A DNA stretch of 10,000 nucleotides from Magnetospirillum sp. GTDB lineage: Bacteria > Pseudomonadota > Alphaproteobacteria > Rhodospirillales > Magnetospirillaceae. A program made the position numbers and the translations under genes. Below, piece by piece: positions 1-7,086 of this stretch. The stretch covers positions 1-10,000 of the forward strand of contig JAIWOG010000264.1 of assembly GCA_020217035.1 (NCBI GenBank), given 5' to 3'. Position 1 is the stretch's first letter. Every line of letters begins with the position of its first letter. Below the pieces are notes generated by a model. It had not been told where the DNA came from and searched no databases. It worked only from the letters and a program-made list of their open reading frames with translations.

Positions 1-1
1 A

Positions 2-1042
2 CAGAAGGAACTGGCCGCCCTGGCCCTGGTCGCCGGGCTTTACCACATGGCCAACCATTCGGTGTTCAAGACGCTTTTGTTCCTGGGCTCGGGCGCGGTG
101 ATCGCCGCCACCGGACACCGCTCGCTCGGCGCCTTGGGCGGGCTGCTGAAACGCATGCCGTGGACGGGGGCCGCCTTCCTGGTGGGCTCGGCCGCCATCG
201 CGTCGTTGCCGCCGCTGAACGGCTTCGTGTCCGAATGGCTGATCCTGCAATCGCTGTTCAAGGGGCCGGCCATGCCCCATTGGGCGATGAAGTTCGGCGT
301 GCCCGTCGTCGGCGCTTTCCTGGCCCTGGCCGCCGCCCTGGCCGCCACCTGCTTCGTCCGCGCCTATGGCATCGCCTTTCTGGGCCGCCCGCGGTCTGAC
401 GCCGCCGCCGAGGCCCAGGACGTCAGCTTCGGAATGCGCATGTCCATGGCGTTGCTGGCGGTGGCCTGCGTGGTCATGGGGGTGATCCCGGTCACCGTCA
501 CCGACGCCCTGACCCACGTGGTTCGGCCGCTGACCGGCATCGACCTGGCGGTGTCGGCCGATTTGGGCTGGCCCTGGCTGTCGCCGGTGTCGGCGACGCG
601 CGGATCCTATTCCGCCACCATCCTGGTGATGTTCGGGTTGTCGCTGTTCGCGGTGGCCATCTTCGTCGTCCACCGCCTGGGCACCCAAGCCATCCGCCGC
701 GCCGACGCTTGGGATTGCGGCCACCCCGAGGACATCCCCGAAAGCCAGTATACCGGCCCGTCCTTCGCCCAGCCGCTGCGCCGGGCCTTCGGCGGCACCA
801 TCTTCCAGGCCCGTGAAGTCGTCACCATGCCGGAACCGGGCGACACCGCCCCGGCCACCCACCGGGTCCACATGATCGACCCCATCTGGCAGGGCCTTTA
901 TGTCCCCCTGGTCAAGGTCGTCGACTGGATCGCCGACCACGTCAACCGACTGCAATATCTGACGGTGCGCGGCTATCTGCTGATGATGTTCGGCACCTTG
1001 GTGTTCATGCTGCTGGTGGTGGCGGTGAGGCAACAGCTATGA
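2..1042 (+). CDS. hyfB: HyfB-like antiporter-type membrane subunit of a group 4 hydrogenase-related (Ehr) complex, 5' end missing
   Basis: The reading frame is open from base 2, so the gene starts outside the window; 346 C-terminal residues are visible. The ATG at 47 is an internal Met, because in-frame family-like sequence (LYHMANHSVFK) spans it. The protein belongs to the NuoL/MrpA antiporter family and should move protons across the inner membrane. Visible family marks are HSVFKTLLFLGSG with the conserved transmembrane Lys, a segment ending LPPLNGFVSEW, several further membrane helices, the HyfB-type WDCGHP and SQYTGPSFAQPL stretch, and a last hydrophobic helix near the end. Its stop overlaps the next start as ATGA, so it is co-translated with the NuoH-like gene. 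The assignment to HyfB rather than NuoL rests on the C-terminal region and the operon order. The missing N-terminus prevents a check of the TM5 Glu. Confidence 0.9.
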   Translation, partial: QKELAALALVAGLYHMANHSVFKTLLFLGSGAVIAATGHRSLGALGGLLKRMPWTGAAFLVGSAAIASLPPLNGFVSEWLILQSLFKGPAMPHWAMKFGVPVVGAFLALAAALAATCFVRAYGIAFLGRPRSDAAAEAQDVSFGMRMSMALLAVACVVMGVIPVTVTDALTHVVRPLTGIDLAVSADLGWPWLSPVSATRGSYSATILVMFGLSLFAVAIFVVHRLGTQAIRRADAWDCGHPEDIPESQYTGPSFAQPLRRAFGGTIFQAREVVTMPEPGDTAPATHRVHMIDPIWQGLYVPLVKVVDWIADHVNRLQYLTVRGYLLMMFGTLVFMLLVVAVRQQL

Positions 1043-1986
1043 ACGCGATCCTGTGGCAAGCCGTGCAGATCGTCCTGGTGGTGGCGCTGGCGCCCTTGGT
1101 CACCGGCTATGTGCGCATGCTCAAGGCCCGGTTGCAGGGACGGCGCGGCCCCGTCCCCTGGCAGCCCTATCGCGACCTCTACCGCCTGCTGCAAAAGGAA
1201 GCGGTGATCGCTCATTCCGCCAGTTGGGTGTTCCGCGCCGCCCCCTATGTCACCTTCGCCAGCGTCTGGCTGGCCGCCTGCATCGTGCCGACCTTCACCA
1301 CCAACATGGTGCTGGCGCCGGCCGCCGATTTGATTGCCCTGGTGGCGCTGCTGGCGGTGGGGCGTTTCTGGACGGCGCTGGCCGGCATGGACGTGGGCAC
1401 CAGCTTCGGCGGCCTGGGCGCCAGCCGTGAAATGCTGATCGCGTCCTTGGCCGAGCCGGCCATGCTGATGGTCACCTTCTCGCTGTCCTTGGTGTCGGGG
1501 ACCACGGCACCGGCCCAGATCGTCGCCTTCGTGCTGGCCGGCAACGTCGGCATCGAGGTCAGCCTGGGCCTGGCCTTGGCCGCCCTGGTGATGGTCGCCA
1601 TCGCCGAGAACGGCCGCATCCCCATCGACAACCCGGCCACCCACCTGGAACTGACCATGGTGCACGAAGCCATGGTGCTGGAATATTCCGGCCGCCACCT
1701 GGCGATGGTCGAGGCGGCGTCCATGGTCCGCCTGACCCTGTTCATCGCGCTGATCGCCACGCTGTTCGCGCCTTGGGGCATCGCCCAGCCCGGCGCCGGG
1801 CCGGTGGGCGTGCTGGTGGGCATGGCCGCCTTCCTGGTCAAGACCTTCGCCCTGGCCTCGGTGCTGGCTTTGTTCGAAACCTCGATCGCCAAGATGCGGG
1901 TGTTCCGCTATGCCGACTTCCTGGGCGGCGCCCTGCTGCTGGGCCTGTTGGCCACCATCTTCCTGTACGTGTCGGAGGCGGTGTGA
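1039..1986 (+). CDS. hyfC: HyfC/HycD/NuoH-like membrane subunit
   Basis: A 315-residue integral membrane protein of the NuoH (complex I subunit 1) family, close to the usual length of HyfC/HycD. This subunit anchors the soluble Fe-S and large subunits and links their chemistry to the antiporter modules. Visible family marks are the cytoplasmic loop RRGPVPWQPYRDL (residues 35-47), the segment around LGASRE (127-131), and the long acidic loop from E190 to about S217, with NGRIPIDNPATHLELT and HEAMVLEYSG. The latter matches the NuoH loop facing the large and small subunits. The start at 1039 overlaps the preceding stop by four bases, with GTGAGG eight bases upstream as a ribosome site. Its TGA shares one base with the next ATG (TGATG). 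Confidence 0.92.
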   Translation: MNAILWQAVQIVLVVALAPLVTGYVRMLKARLQGRRGPVPWQPYRDLYRLLQKEAVIAHSASWVFRAAPYVTFASVWLAACIVPTFTTNMVLAPAADLIALVALLAVGRFWTALAGMDVGTSFGGLGASREMLIASLAEPAMLMVTFSLSLVSGTTAPAQIVAFVLAGNVGIEVSLGLALAALVMVAIAENGRIPIDNPATHLELTMVHEAMVLEYSGRHLAMVEAASMVRLTLFIALIATLFAPWGIAQPGAGPVGVLVGMAAFLVKTFALASVLALFETSIAKMRVFRYADFLGGALLLGLLATIFLYVSEAV

Positions 1987-2651
1987 TGGGAAGCCAATTG
2001 AGCTACGACATCGCCCACCTGATCGGCGCCACCGTGTTGATGGCGGGGTTCAGCCTGCTTTATCAGCGCCGCGTCTTCGCCGTGTTGAACACCTTCGCCT
2101 TCCAGGCTCTGGCGCTGGCGGCGGCGGCGGCGTGGCAGGCCCACATCCAGAACGCCCCCCACCTTTACTTCACCGCCGCCATCGCCCTGTTGTTCAAGGC
2201 GCTGGCGGTGCCCTTCGCGCTGCATTGGCTGGTCGAGAAGCTGGGCATCCACCGCACGGTGGAAACCGCGCTTTCCATCGGCTGGACGATGATCGTCGGC
2301 GTCGCCTTGGTGGCGCTTTCCATCATGCTGGTGCTGCCGGTGACCGCCGCGGCGTCGGCGCTGACCCGCGAATCCCTGGCGCTGGCCATGAGCGTGGTGC
2401 TGCTGGGCATGCTGATGATGATCACCCGGCGCAACGCGGTGACCCAGGTGGTCGGCTTCATGGCGCTGGAAAACGGCCTGATCCTGGCCGCCGTCTCGGC
2501 CAAGGGCATGCCGCTGGTGGTGGAAATCTCCATCGCCTTCTCGGTTCTGGTGGCCATGACCTTGTTCGGCATCTTCTTCTTCCGCATCCGCGAACGCTTC
2601 GATTCCCTGGACGTCGCCTATCTGGAAAGCTATCGCGGGGACAGGTCATGA
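1986..2651 (+). CDS. hyfE: HyfE/NuoK-like membrane subunit
   Basis: A 221-residue hydrophobic protein with about seven predicted membrane helices, close to E. coli HyfE in length. Its C-terminal half resembles NuoK. The two membrane Glu residues expected to carry protons are seen in FMALENGLIL (E162) and VVEISIAF (E180). The N-terminal half is extra membrane sequence as in other HyfE proteins. The start at 1986 is supported by GGAGG at 1974-1978, seven bases upstream, and by the TGATG overlap with the preceding gene. Its own stop overlaps the next start as ATGA at 2648-2651. In-frame sequence upstream of 1986 lies inside the preceding gene and is not coding. Confidence 0.9.
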   Translation: MGSQLSYDIAHLIGATVLMAGFSLLYQRRVFAVLNTFAFQALALAAAAAWQAHIQNAPHLYFTAAIALLFKALAVPFALHWLVEKLGIHRTVETALSIGWTMIVGVALVALSIMLVLPVTAAASALTRESLALAMSVVLLGMLMMITRRNAVTQVVGFMALENGLILAAVSAKGMPLVVEISIAFSVLVAMTLFGIFFFRIRERFDSLDVAYLESYRGDRS

Positions 2652-4126
2652 CTCTGGACTCGTTGTTCGCCAACCCCCTGTTGCTGATCCTGGCGGTGCC
2701 CTTGGCCTCGGCCGGGTTCCTGGCGGTGCTGCCCGGCTGGCGGCTGGCGTCATGGCTGAACATCGTGGTGTCGGGCGTCACCTTCGTGGCCAGCCTGACC
2801 CTGTTCGCCCACCGCCCGGAACCGACCCGGCTGCTGTTCATCGACGACTTCAACGTCTATCTGGTGGCGCTGACCACCTTCGTCGGCTTCACCACCTCGA
2901 TCTTCTCGGCCGGCTACATCGCCCGCGAATCCGCCGCCGCCCGGCTGTCCGACCTGCATTTGCGTTTTTACCATTCCATGTACCAAGCCTTCCTGTTCAC
3001 CATGCTGCTGGCGTTGACCGCCAATAACACCGGGGTGATGTGGGTGGCGGTGGAAGCGGCGACCCTGACCACCGTGCTGATGGTCAGCCTGTACCGGTCG
3101 CGGGAAGCCATCGAGGCGGCGTGGAAGTACTTCATCCTGTGTTCGGTGGGCATCGGCCTGGCGCTGTTCGGCACCACCTTGGTCTATCTGGCCGCCCAGC
3201 CGGTGATGGGCGACGGCGCCGACGCCATGGCGTGGTCGCTGCTGATCGGCCAAGCCGCCAAGTTCCAGCCCGATCTGCTGAACCTGGCCTTCGTCTTCCT
3301 GCTGGTGGGATACGGCACCAAGGTGGGGTTGGCGCCCTTGCACGCATGGCTGCCCGACGCCCACGCGGAAGGACCCACCCCCATCTCGGCGGTGCTGTCG
3401 GGGCTGTTGCTGAACGTCGCCCTTTACGCCCTGTTGCGTTTCAAGATGCTGATCGCCGCCAATCCCGACACCCTGGCGCCGGGGCCGCTGATGGTTTTGA
3501 TGGGGCTGTCCAGCCTGTTCCTGTCGGGCTTCATGCTGATGCGGCGCGGCGACATCAAACGCCTGTTCGCCTATTCCTCGATCGAGCACATGGGGGTGAT
3601 GACCTTCGCCTTCGGCATGGGCGGGCCTTTGGCCAATTTCGCCGGCCTGTTGCACATGACCATGCATTCCTTGACCAAGTCGGGCATCTTCTTCGCCGTC
3701 GGCGCCATCACCCAGAATCTCGGCACCAAGCGGCTGAACGAGATCACCGGCCTGACCGTCAGCCATCCGGCCCTGGGCTGGGGCCTGGCCGTCGCGGTCC
3801 TCGCCATCGCCGGCATGCCGCCCATGGGCGTGTTCATGAGCGAGTTCCTGGTGGTCAGTTCCACCTTCGCCCGCCAGCCGTTGCTGGCGCTGCCGCTGAT
3901 CGTCGGCCTGCTGATCGCCTTCGCCGCCCTGGCCACCCGCCTGACCGGCATGTTGTTCGGCGAGCCGCATCCCGGTCAGCGTGGCCACGGGACGAATTCG
4001 GCTTTCGCCACCTGGCTGGCCTATGGGCCGTTGTGGCTGCATGTGGCGCTGGTGGTGGTGGCCGGCCTGTACCTGCCCGCGCCCCTGGTGCGTTGGTTCG
4101 AAACCGTGGCGAAGATGTTGGGATGA
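2648..4126 (+). CDS. hyfF: HyfF-like antiporter-type membrane subunit
   Basis: A 492-residue protein of the NuoL/M/N and Mrp antiporter family, slightly shorter than E. coli HyfF. Residues expected for proton translocation are visible: E136 in WVAVEAATL (TM5 Glu), K160 in EAAWKYF, K225 in GYGTKVGLAPLHAWLPDAHA (TM7 Lys followed by the family signature), K344 in MHSLTKSGIFF, and E399 in FMSEF. Second in the operon after the HyfB-like gene, it would give the complex two antiporter-type modules. The start at 2648 has a GGGGACAGG ribosome site just upstream and overlaps the preceding stop. The longer in-frame extension back to 1910 is out-of-frame sequence of the neighbouring genes. The large-subunit gene begins seven bases after its stop. 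Confidence 0.92.
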   Translation: MTLDSLFANPLLLILAVPLASAGFLAVLPGWRLASWLNIVVSGVTFVASLTLFAHRPEPTRLLFIDDFNVYLVALTTFVGFTTSIFSAGYIARESAAARLSDLHLRFYHSMYQAFLFTMLLALTANNTGVMWVAVEAATLTTVLMVSLYRSREAIEAAWKYFILCSVGIGLALFGTTLVYLAAQPVMGDGADAMAWSLLIGQAAKFQPDLLNLAFVFLLVGYGTKVGLAPLHAWLPDAHAEGPTPISAVLSGLLLNVALYALLRFKMLIAANPDTLAPGPLMVLMGLSSLFLSGFMLMRRGDIKRLFAYSSIEHMGVMTFAFGMGGPLANFAGLLHMTMHSLTKSGIFFAVGAITQNLGTKRLNEITGLTVSHPALGWGLAVAVLAIAGMPPMGVFMSEFLVVSSTFARQPLLALPLIVGLLIAFAALATRLTGMLFGEPHPGQRGHGTNSAFATWLAYGPLWLHVALVVVAGLYLPAPLVRWFETVAKMLG

Positions 4127-4133
4127 TGCGGCC

Positions 4134-5651
4134 ATGATGGGAAACGTCACCCTGCTGGAATTCCTGTCCATGGGCCGCGAGGTGGCCAACCACCGCCCGT
4201 GGCCGCGTTACCAGTTGGACAACAAGGGCTGGCGCGCCCTGGCCGAACAGATGAGCGTGTCCAACTGGGAAATCCTGGCCGAATGGGGCGAGCCGGCGGA
4301 AGTGCACGTGCTGCTGCGCGGCGAGGATTCGGGGGCCATCGCCGTGGCGTCCCATCCCTGCCCCGATGGCAGTTTTTATGCCCTGGGTCAGTTCCGCCCC
4401 GCCGCCATCCGCCTGGAACGGGCCATCCGCGATCTGTGGGGGCTGGTTCCCGAAGGGTTGGAGGACCAACGCCCGTGGCTGGATCACGGCCATTGGGGCG
4501 TGACCCACCCGCTGGGCCGGCCGCGTCAATATGATGGTGGCCGCCATGTCTACAAGTTCCTGAAGGCGGAAGGCGACGGCCTGCACCAGATCCCCGTCGG
4601 CCCGGTCCATGCCGGGGTGATCGAGCCCGGCCATTTCCGCTTCCACTGCCAGGGCGAGACGGTGGTGCGCCTGGAAGAACGCCTGGGCTATGTCCACAAG
4701 GGCATCGCCGGCCTGATGTCGGGCAAGCCGATCCTTGACGCCGCCCGCATCGCCGCCCGGGTGTCGGGTGATTCGACGGTGGCCTATTCCATCGCCTTCG
4801 CCCGCGCCGTCGAGGCCGCCTTGGGCCTGGAAATCCCGCCTCGCGCCCATTGGCTGCGGGCGCTGTTGGCGGAACTGGAACGGGTCGCCAACCACCTGTT
4901 CGACATCGGCGCCGTCTGCAACGACGCCGCCTTCGCCATCATGCTGGCCCATATGGGGGCGCTGAGGGAAAAGCTGCTGGACAGCAACGCCCGCCTGTTC
5001 GGCCACCGGCTGTTGATGGATCGCGTCATTCCCGGCGGCGTCGCCGTCACCGTGGACGACGACGCCATAGCCCGATTGCTGGCGCTGGTGGCCAGCATCC
5101 GCAAGGGCTTCAAGCGCGGGGTGTCGCTTTACGACCAGACGCCGTCGCTGTTGGACCGCACCACCGGCACCGGCATCGTCCATTCCACCTTGGCCCACCG
5201 CTTCGGCGCCTCGGGCTTCGTTGGCCGCGCCTCGTCGCGGGCGGTGGACGCCCGCAAGCTGCCCGGCTATCCGCCCTATGACGACCTGGATTTCACCATC
5301 CCTGTGCTGGCCGACGGCGACGTCCACGCCCGTGTGGTCATCCGCATGGAGGAAATCCGCATATCGCTGAACCTGATCGAACAGATCCTGACCCGGCTGC
5401 CCGACGGCGCGGTTTCGGCGCCCCTGCCCATGCGGGCCGGCGAAGGCGTGGCGTTGGTGGAATCCTTCCGTGGCGAGGTGGCTCTGTGGGTGCGGCTGTC
5501 GGAAGCCGGCAAGGTGGTCCGCGCCCATCCGCACGACCCCAGCTGGTTCCAATGGCCGCTGCTGGAAGCCGCCATCGAAGGCAACATCGTCGCCGACTTC
5601 CCGTTGTGCAACAAGTCGTTCAACTGTTCCTATTCGGGGCACGACCTATGA
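4134..5651 (+). CDS. Group 4 [NiFe]-hydrogenase-like large subunit (NuoC-NuoD fusion) lacking the N-terminal Ni-Fe CxxC; Ehr-type
   Basis: A 505-residue soluble protein. Residues 1 to about 150 resemble NuoC/30-kDa subunit (FRPAAIRLERAIRDLWGLVPEG). The rest resembles NuoD and HycE/HyfG, starting at GPVHAGVIEPGHFRFH. In true hydrogenases four Cys, as CGIC and DPCxxC, hold the Ni-Fe site. Here the first pair aligns without gaps to R-V-S211-G-D-S214-T-V-A-Y218, so both Cys are Ser and the downstream His is Tyr. The conserved Glu in HxGxE is A192 (HKGIAG). The end of the protein has C492 and C498 five residues apart (LCNKSFNCSYSGHDL) and no tail for a maturation protease. It is therefore unlikely to carry Ni-Fe or to make or use hydrogen, although automatic annotation would probably call it hydrogenase III large subunit. 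It resembles the Ehr complexes known from Geobacter and others, whose reaction is unsettled. A start at 4137 is possible. The stop overlaps the next start. Confidence 0.88.
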   Translation: MMGNVTLLEFLSMGREVANHRPWPRYQLDNKGWRALAEQMSVSNWEILAEWGEPAEVHVLLRGEDSGAIAVASHPCPDGSFYALGQFRPAAIRLERAIRDLWGLVPEGLEDQRPWLDHGHWGVTHPLGRPRQYDGGRHVYKFLKAEGDGLHQIPVGPVHAGVIEPGHFRFHCQGETVVRLEERLGYVHKGIAGLMSGKPILDAARIAARVSGDSTVAYSIAFARAVEAALGLEIPPRAHWLRALLAELERVANHLFDIGAVCNDAAFAIMLAHMGALREKLLDSNARLFGHRLLMDRVIPGGVAVTVDDDAIARLLALVASIRKGFKRGVSLYDQTPSLLDRTTGTGIVHSTLAHRFGASGFVGRASSRAVDARKLPGYPPYDDLDFTIPVLADGDVHARVVIRMEEIRISLNLIEQILTRLPDGAVSAPLPMRAGEGVALVESFRGEVALWVRLSEAGKVVRAHPHDPSWFQWPLLEAAIEGNIVADFPLCNKSFNCSYSGHDL

Positions 5652-6181
5652 TCCCGCCCATCGCCAAGATGCTGGCCCGCCACCTGATCAAGGGGCCGCA
5701 CACCGCCAAGGACGCGGTGACGCCGTCGGAACGGGCCTTGCGCGAGCTGGCGGAAAGCCTGGGGATCACCGCCCAGGTGAAGCTGGGCCGGTCGCTGGCC
5801 ATCCGCGAAATCGACGCCGGGTCGTGCAATGGCTGCGAATTGGAAATCCACGCCGTCAACCACCCGGTCTACGATCTGGAACGCTTCGGCATCAAGTTCG
5901 TCGCCAGCCCGCGCCACGCCGACGTGCTGCTGGTCACCGGCCCGGTGTCGTGGAACATGGCGGAAGCCTTGCGCCGCACCGTCGAGGCGACGCCGGAACC
6001 GCGCTGGGTGGTGGCCATGGGCGATTGCGCCATCGACGGCGGCTGCTTCAAGGGTTCCTACGCGGTGGCCGGCGGGGCCGCCGCCATCGTGCCGGTGGAC
6101 ATGACCATCCCCGGCTGCCCACCGACACCCGTCGACATCCTGTCGGGGTTGCTGGCGCTGCTGGAAGCGGTGGAGGGGTAG
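5648..6181 (+). CDS. NuoB/HycG/HyfI-like small Fe-S subunit of the Ehr-type complex
   Basis: A 177-residue protein of the NuoB / [NiFe]-hydrogenase small subunit family, of usual length for HycG/NuoB-type proteins. It should hold one [4Fe-4S] cluster (the N2/proximal type) next to the large subunit's active cavity. Ligand motifs are all present: C60-N-G-C63-E, GDC127, and GC157PP. C133 (GGCF) is an additional Cys near the third ligand. The start ATG at 5648 overlaps the large subunit stop as ATGA, so translation is coupled; sequence upstream in this frame belongs to the large-subunit gene. It is the last gene of the operon, and its TAG stop abuts the inverted repeat at 6181. A retained cluster beside a large subunit without Ni ligands suggests electron transfer to some other acceptor; that is inference. 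Confidence 0.9.
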   Translation: MIPPIAKMLARHLIKGPHTAKDAVTPSERALRELAESLGITAQVKLGRSLAIREIDAGSCNGCELEIHAVNHPVYDLERFGIKFVASPRHADVLLVTGPVSWNMAEALRRTVEATPEPRWVVAMGDCAIDGGCFKGSYAVAGGAAAIVPVDMTIPGCPPTPVDILSGLLALLEAVEG

Positions 6182-6233
6182 GGCGTAAACTCATTCCCCC
6201 CATAGCCGCTATGGGGTTTATGAGTTTACGCCC
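6181..6233. terminator. Two-tier inverted repeat between convergent genes, probable bidirectional terminator
   Basis: GGGCGTAAACTCAT (6181-6194) is exactly complementary to ATGAGTTTACGCCC (6220-6233). Inside it, CCCCATAGC (6198-6206) pairs with GCTATGGGG (6208-6216), separated by a 3x3 internal loop. The structure starts at the last base of the small-subunit stop and ends next to the permease stop at 6234-6236, so it fills the gap exactly. There is no T-run on either side, so a classical Rho-independent terminator is not certain. It could also be a copy of a dispersed palindromic repeat. Confidence 0.65.
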
Positions 6234-7043
6234 CTAGGCCCTGAGCTTGTAGCCCGTCGCCAGCATGCGCCAGGTCAGCACCAGCAGGAACAAATCGGCC
6301 AATCCCACCACCAGCATGCCCACCGCCAACGATCCGTCGGCATGGCCGATGAAGCCATAGCGGAAACCGTCGATCATGTAGAAAAACGGGTTGGCCAGGG
6401 CGACGGCGTGGAAGCCTTCCGGCAGGCGGTCGATGGTGTAGAAGGTGCCCGACAGGAAGGAAAGCGGCGTGACGATGAAGTTGGTCACCGCCGCCATGTG
6501 GTCGAACTTGTCGGCCCAGATGCCCCCCACCATGCCCAACAGCGACAGCATCAGCGATCCCATCACCGCGTGGAAGACGATGAAGAAGACGCTGTGGATA
6601 TGCACGGTGACGAACAGCATCATGGCCAGCCCGACCACCAGCCCGACCACCACGCCGCGGATGACGCCGCCCAAGGCGATTGCGGCGGTCTGTTCGGCGG
6701 CCGATAGCGGCGGCATCAGCATGTCGACGATGTTACCCTGAACCTTGGCGATGATGAGCGACGACGAGGTGTTGGCGAAGGAATTCTGCACCATGGCCAT
6801 CATGATCAGGCCGGGCGCCAGGAACTCGACGAAGGGCACGCCGTGCACGCCCGCCGCCACCCGGCCCAGCGCCAGGGCGAACACCGCCAGGAACAGCAAC
6901 GTGGTCACCACCGGGGCCAGGATGGTCTGGAAGTACACTTTCAGGAAGCGGCGCACTTCCTTGGCCAGCAAGGTGGAAAAGCCCAGCCAGTTGACCAATC
7001 CATAGGACCGGGGAACCGGCGGCAGGACCATTTCGTCTTTCAT
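6234..7043 (-). CDS. ABC-2 type transporter permease, YadH-like, without adjacent ATPase
   Basis: A 269-residue membrane protein of the ABC-2 permease family, near the length of E. coli YadH. It has a soluble N-terminus (about 40 residues), then some six hydrophobic stretches. The family-type central region FLAPGLIMMAMVQNSF is followed by ANTSSSLIIAKVQGNIVDMLMPPLS, and the C-terminal part contains PLSFLSGTFYTIDRLPEG and NPFFYMIDGFRYG. Such proteins form the membrane channel of exporters for drugs, polysaccharides or lipids; the substrate cannot be told. The start at 7043 is chosen for GGAG ten bases upstream. Longer versions starting at 7079 or 7109 would run into the divergent recX start. 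An ABC-2 permease needs an ATPase partner, and none is next to it: the flanking genes run in the opposite direction. Confidence 0.85.
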   Translation of the reverse strand: MKDEMVLPPVPRSYGLVNWLGFSTLLAKEVRRFLKVYFQTILAPVVTTLLFLAVFALALGRVAAGVHGVPFVEFLAPGLIMMAMVQNSFANTSSSLIIAKVQGNIVDMLMPPLSAAEQTAAIALGGVIRGVVVGLVVGLAMMLFVTVHIHSVFFIVFHAVMGSLMLSLLGMVGGIWADKFDHMAAVTNFIVTPLSFLSGTFYTIDRLPEGFHAVALANPFFYMIDGFRYGFIGHADGSLAVGMLVVGLADLFLLVLTWRMLATGYKLRA

Positions 7044-7070
7044 GGCGCAAAGGCTCCGTTGGCGGTAAAG

Positions 7071-7086
7071 TCCGGCCATGGCCGGA
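7071..7086. repeat. Perfect 16-base palindrome over the recX start codon
   Basis: TCCGGCCATGGCCGGA is its own reverse complement. The recX ATG (7078-7080) lies at its centre, and the opposite strand also reads ATG there (7079-7077), in frame with the permease gene. In recX mRNA it could fold into a six-pair stem with CAUG as the loop, placing the start codon in the loop. In DNA it could be a protein site. Either role is inference. In so GC-rich a genome such words are not very rare. Confidence 0.5.

Noticed and set aside
973..1698. 241-codon open frame on the - strand
   Set aside because: It is antisense to the HyfC-like gene, which has clear family motifs; the antisense product has only biased composition.
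2750..4189. 479-codon open frame on the - strand
   Set aside because: It is antisense to the HyfF-like gene with low-complexity Gly/Gln/His composition and no recognisable domain.
3855..5642. 595-codon open frame on the - strand
   Set aside because: It lies opposite the large-subunit gene, is rich in Gln, Gly, His and Arg, and shows no family motif; it is a by-product of GC-rich third positions.
4134..6181. Calling the large and small subunits a working [NiFe] hydrogenase 3/4
   Set aside because: The overall similarity is clear, but both N-terminal Ni-Fe cysteines are replaced by serine and the C-terminal motif and tail are not those of a hydrogenase.
7044..7077. SOS (LexA) box upstream of recX
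   Set aside because: GTTG-N7-AGTC is present but does not match GTTC-N7-GTTC, and no better match was found.
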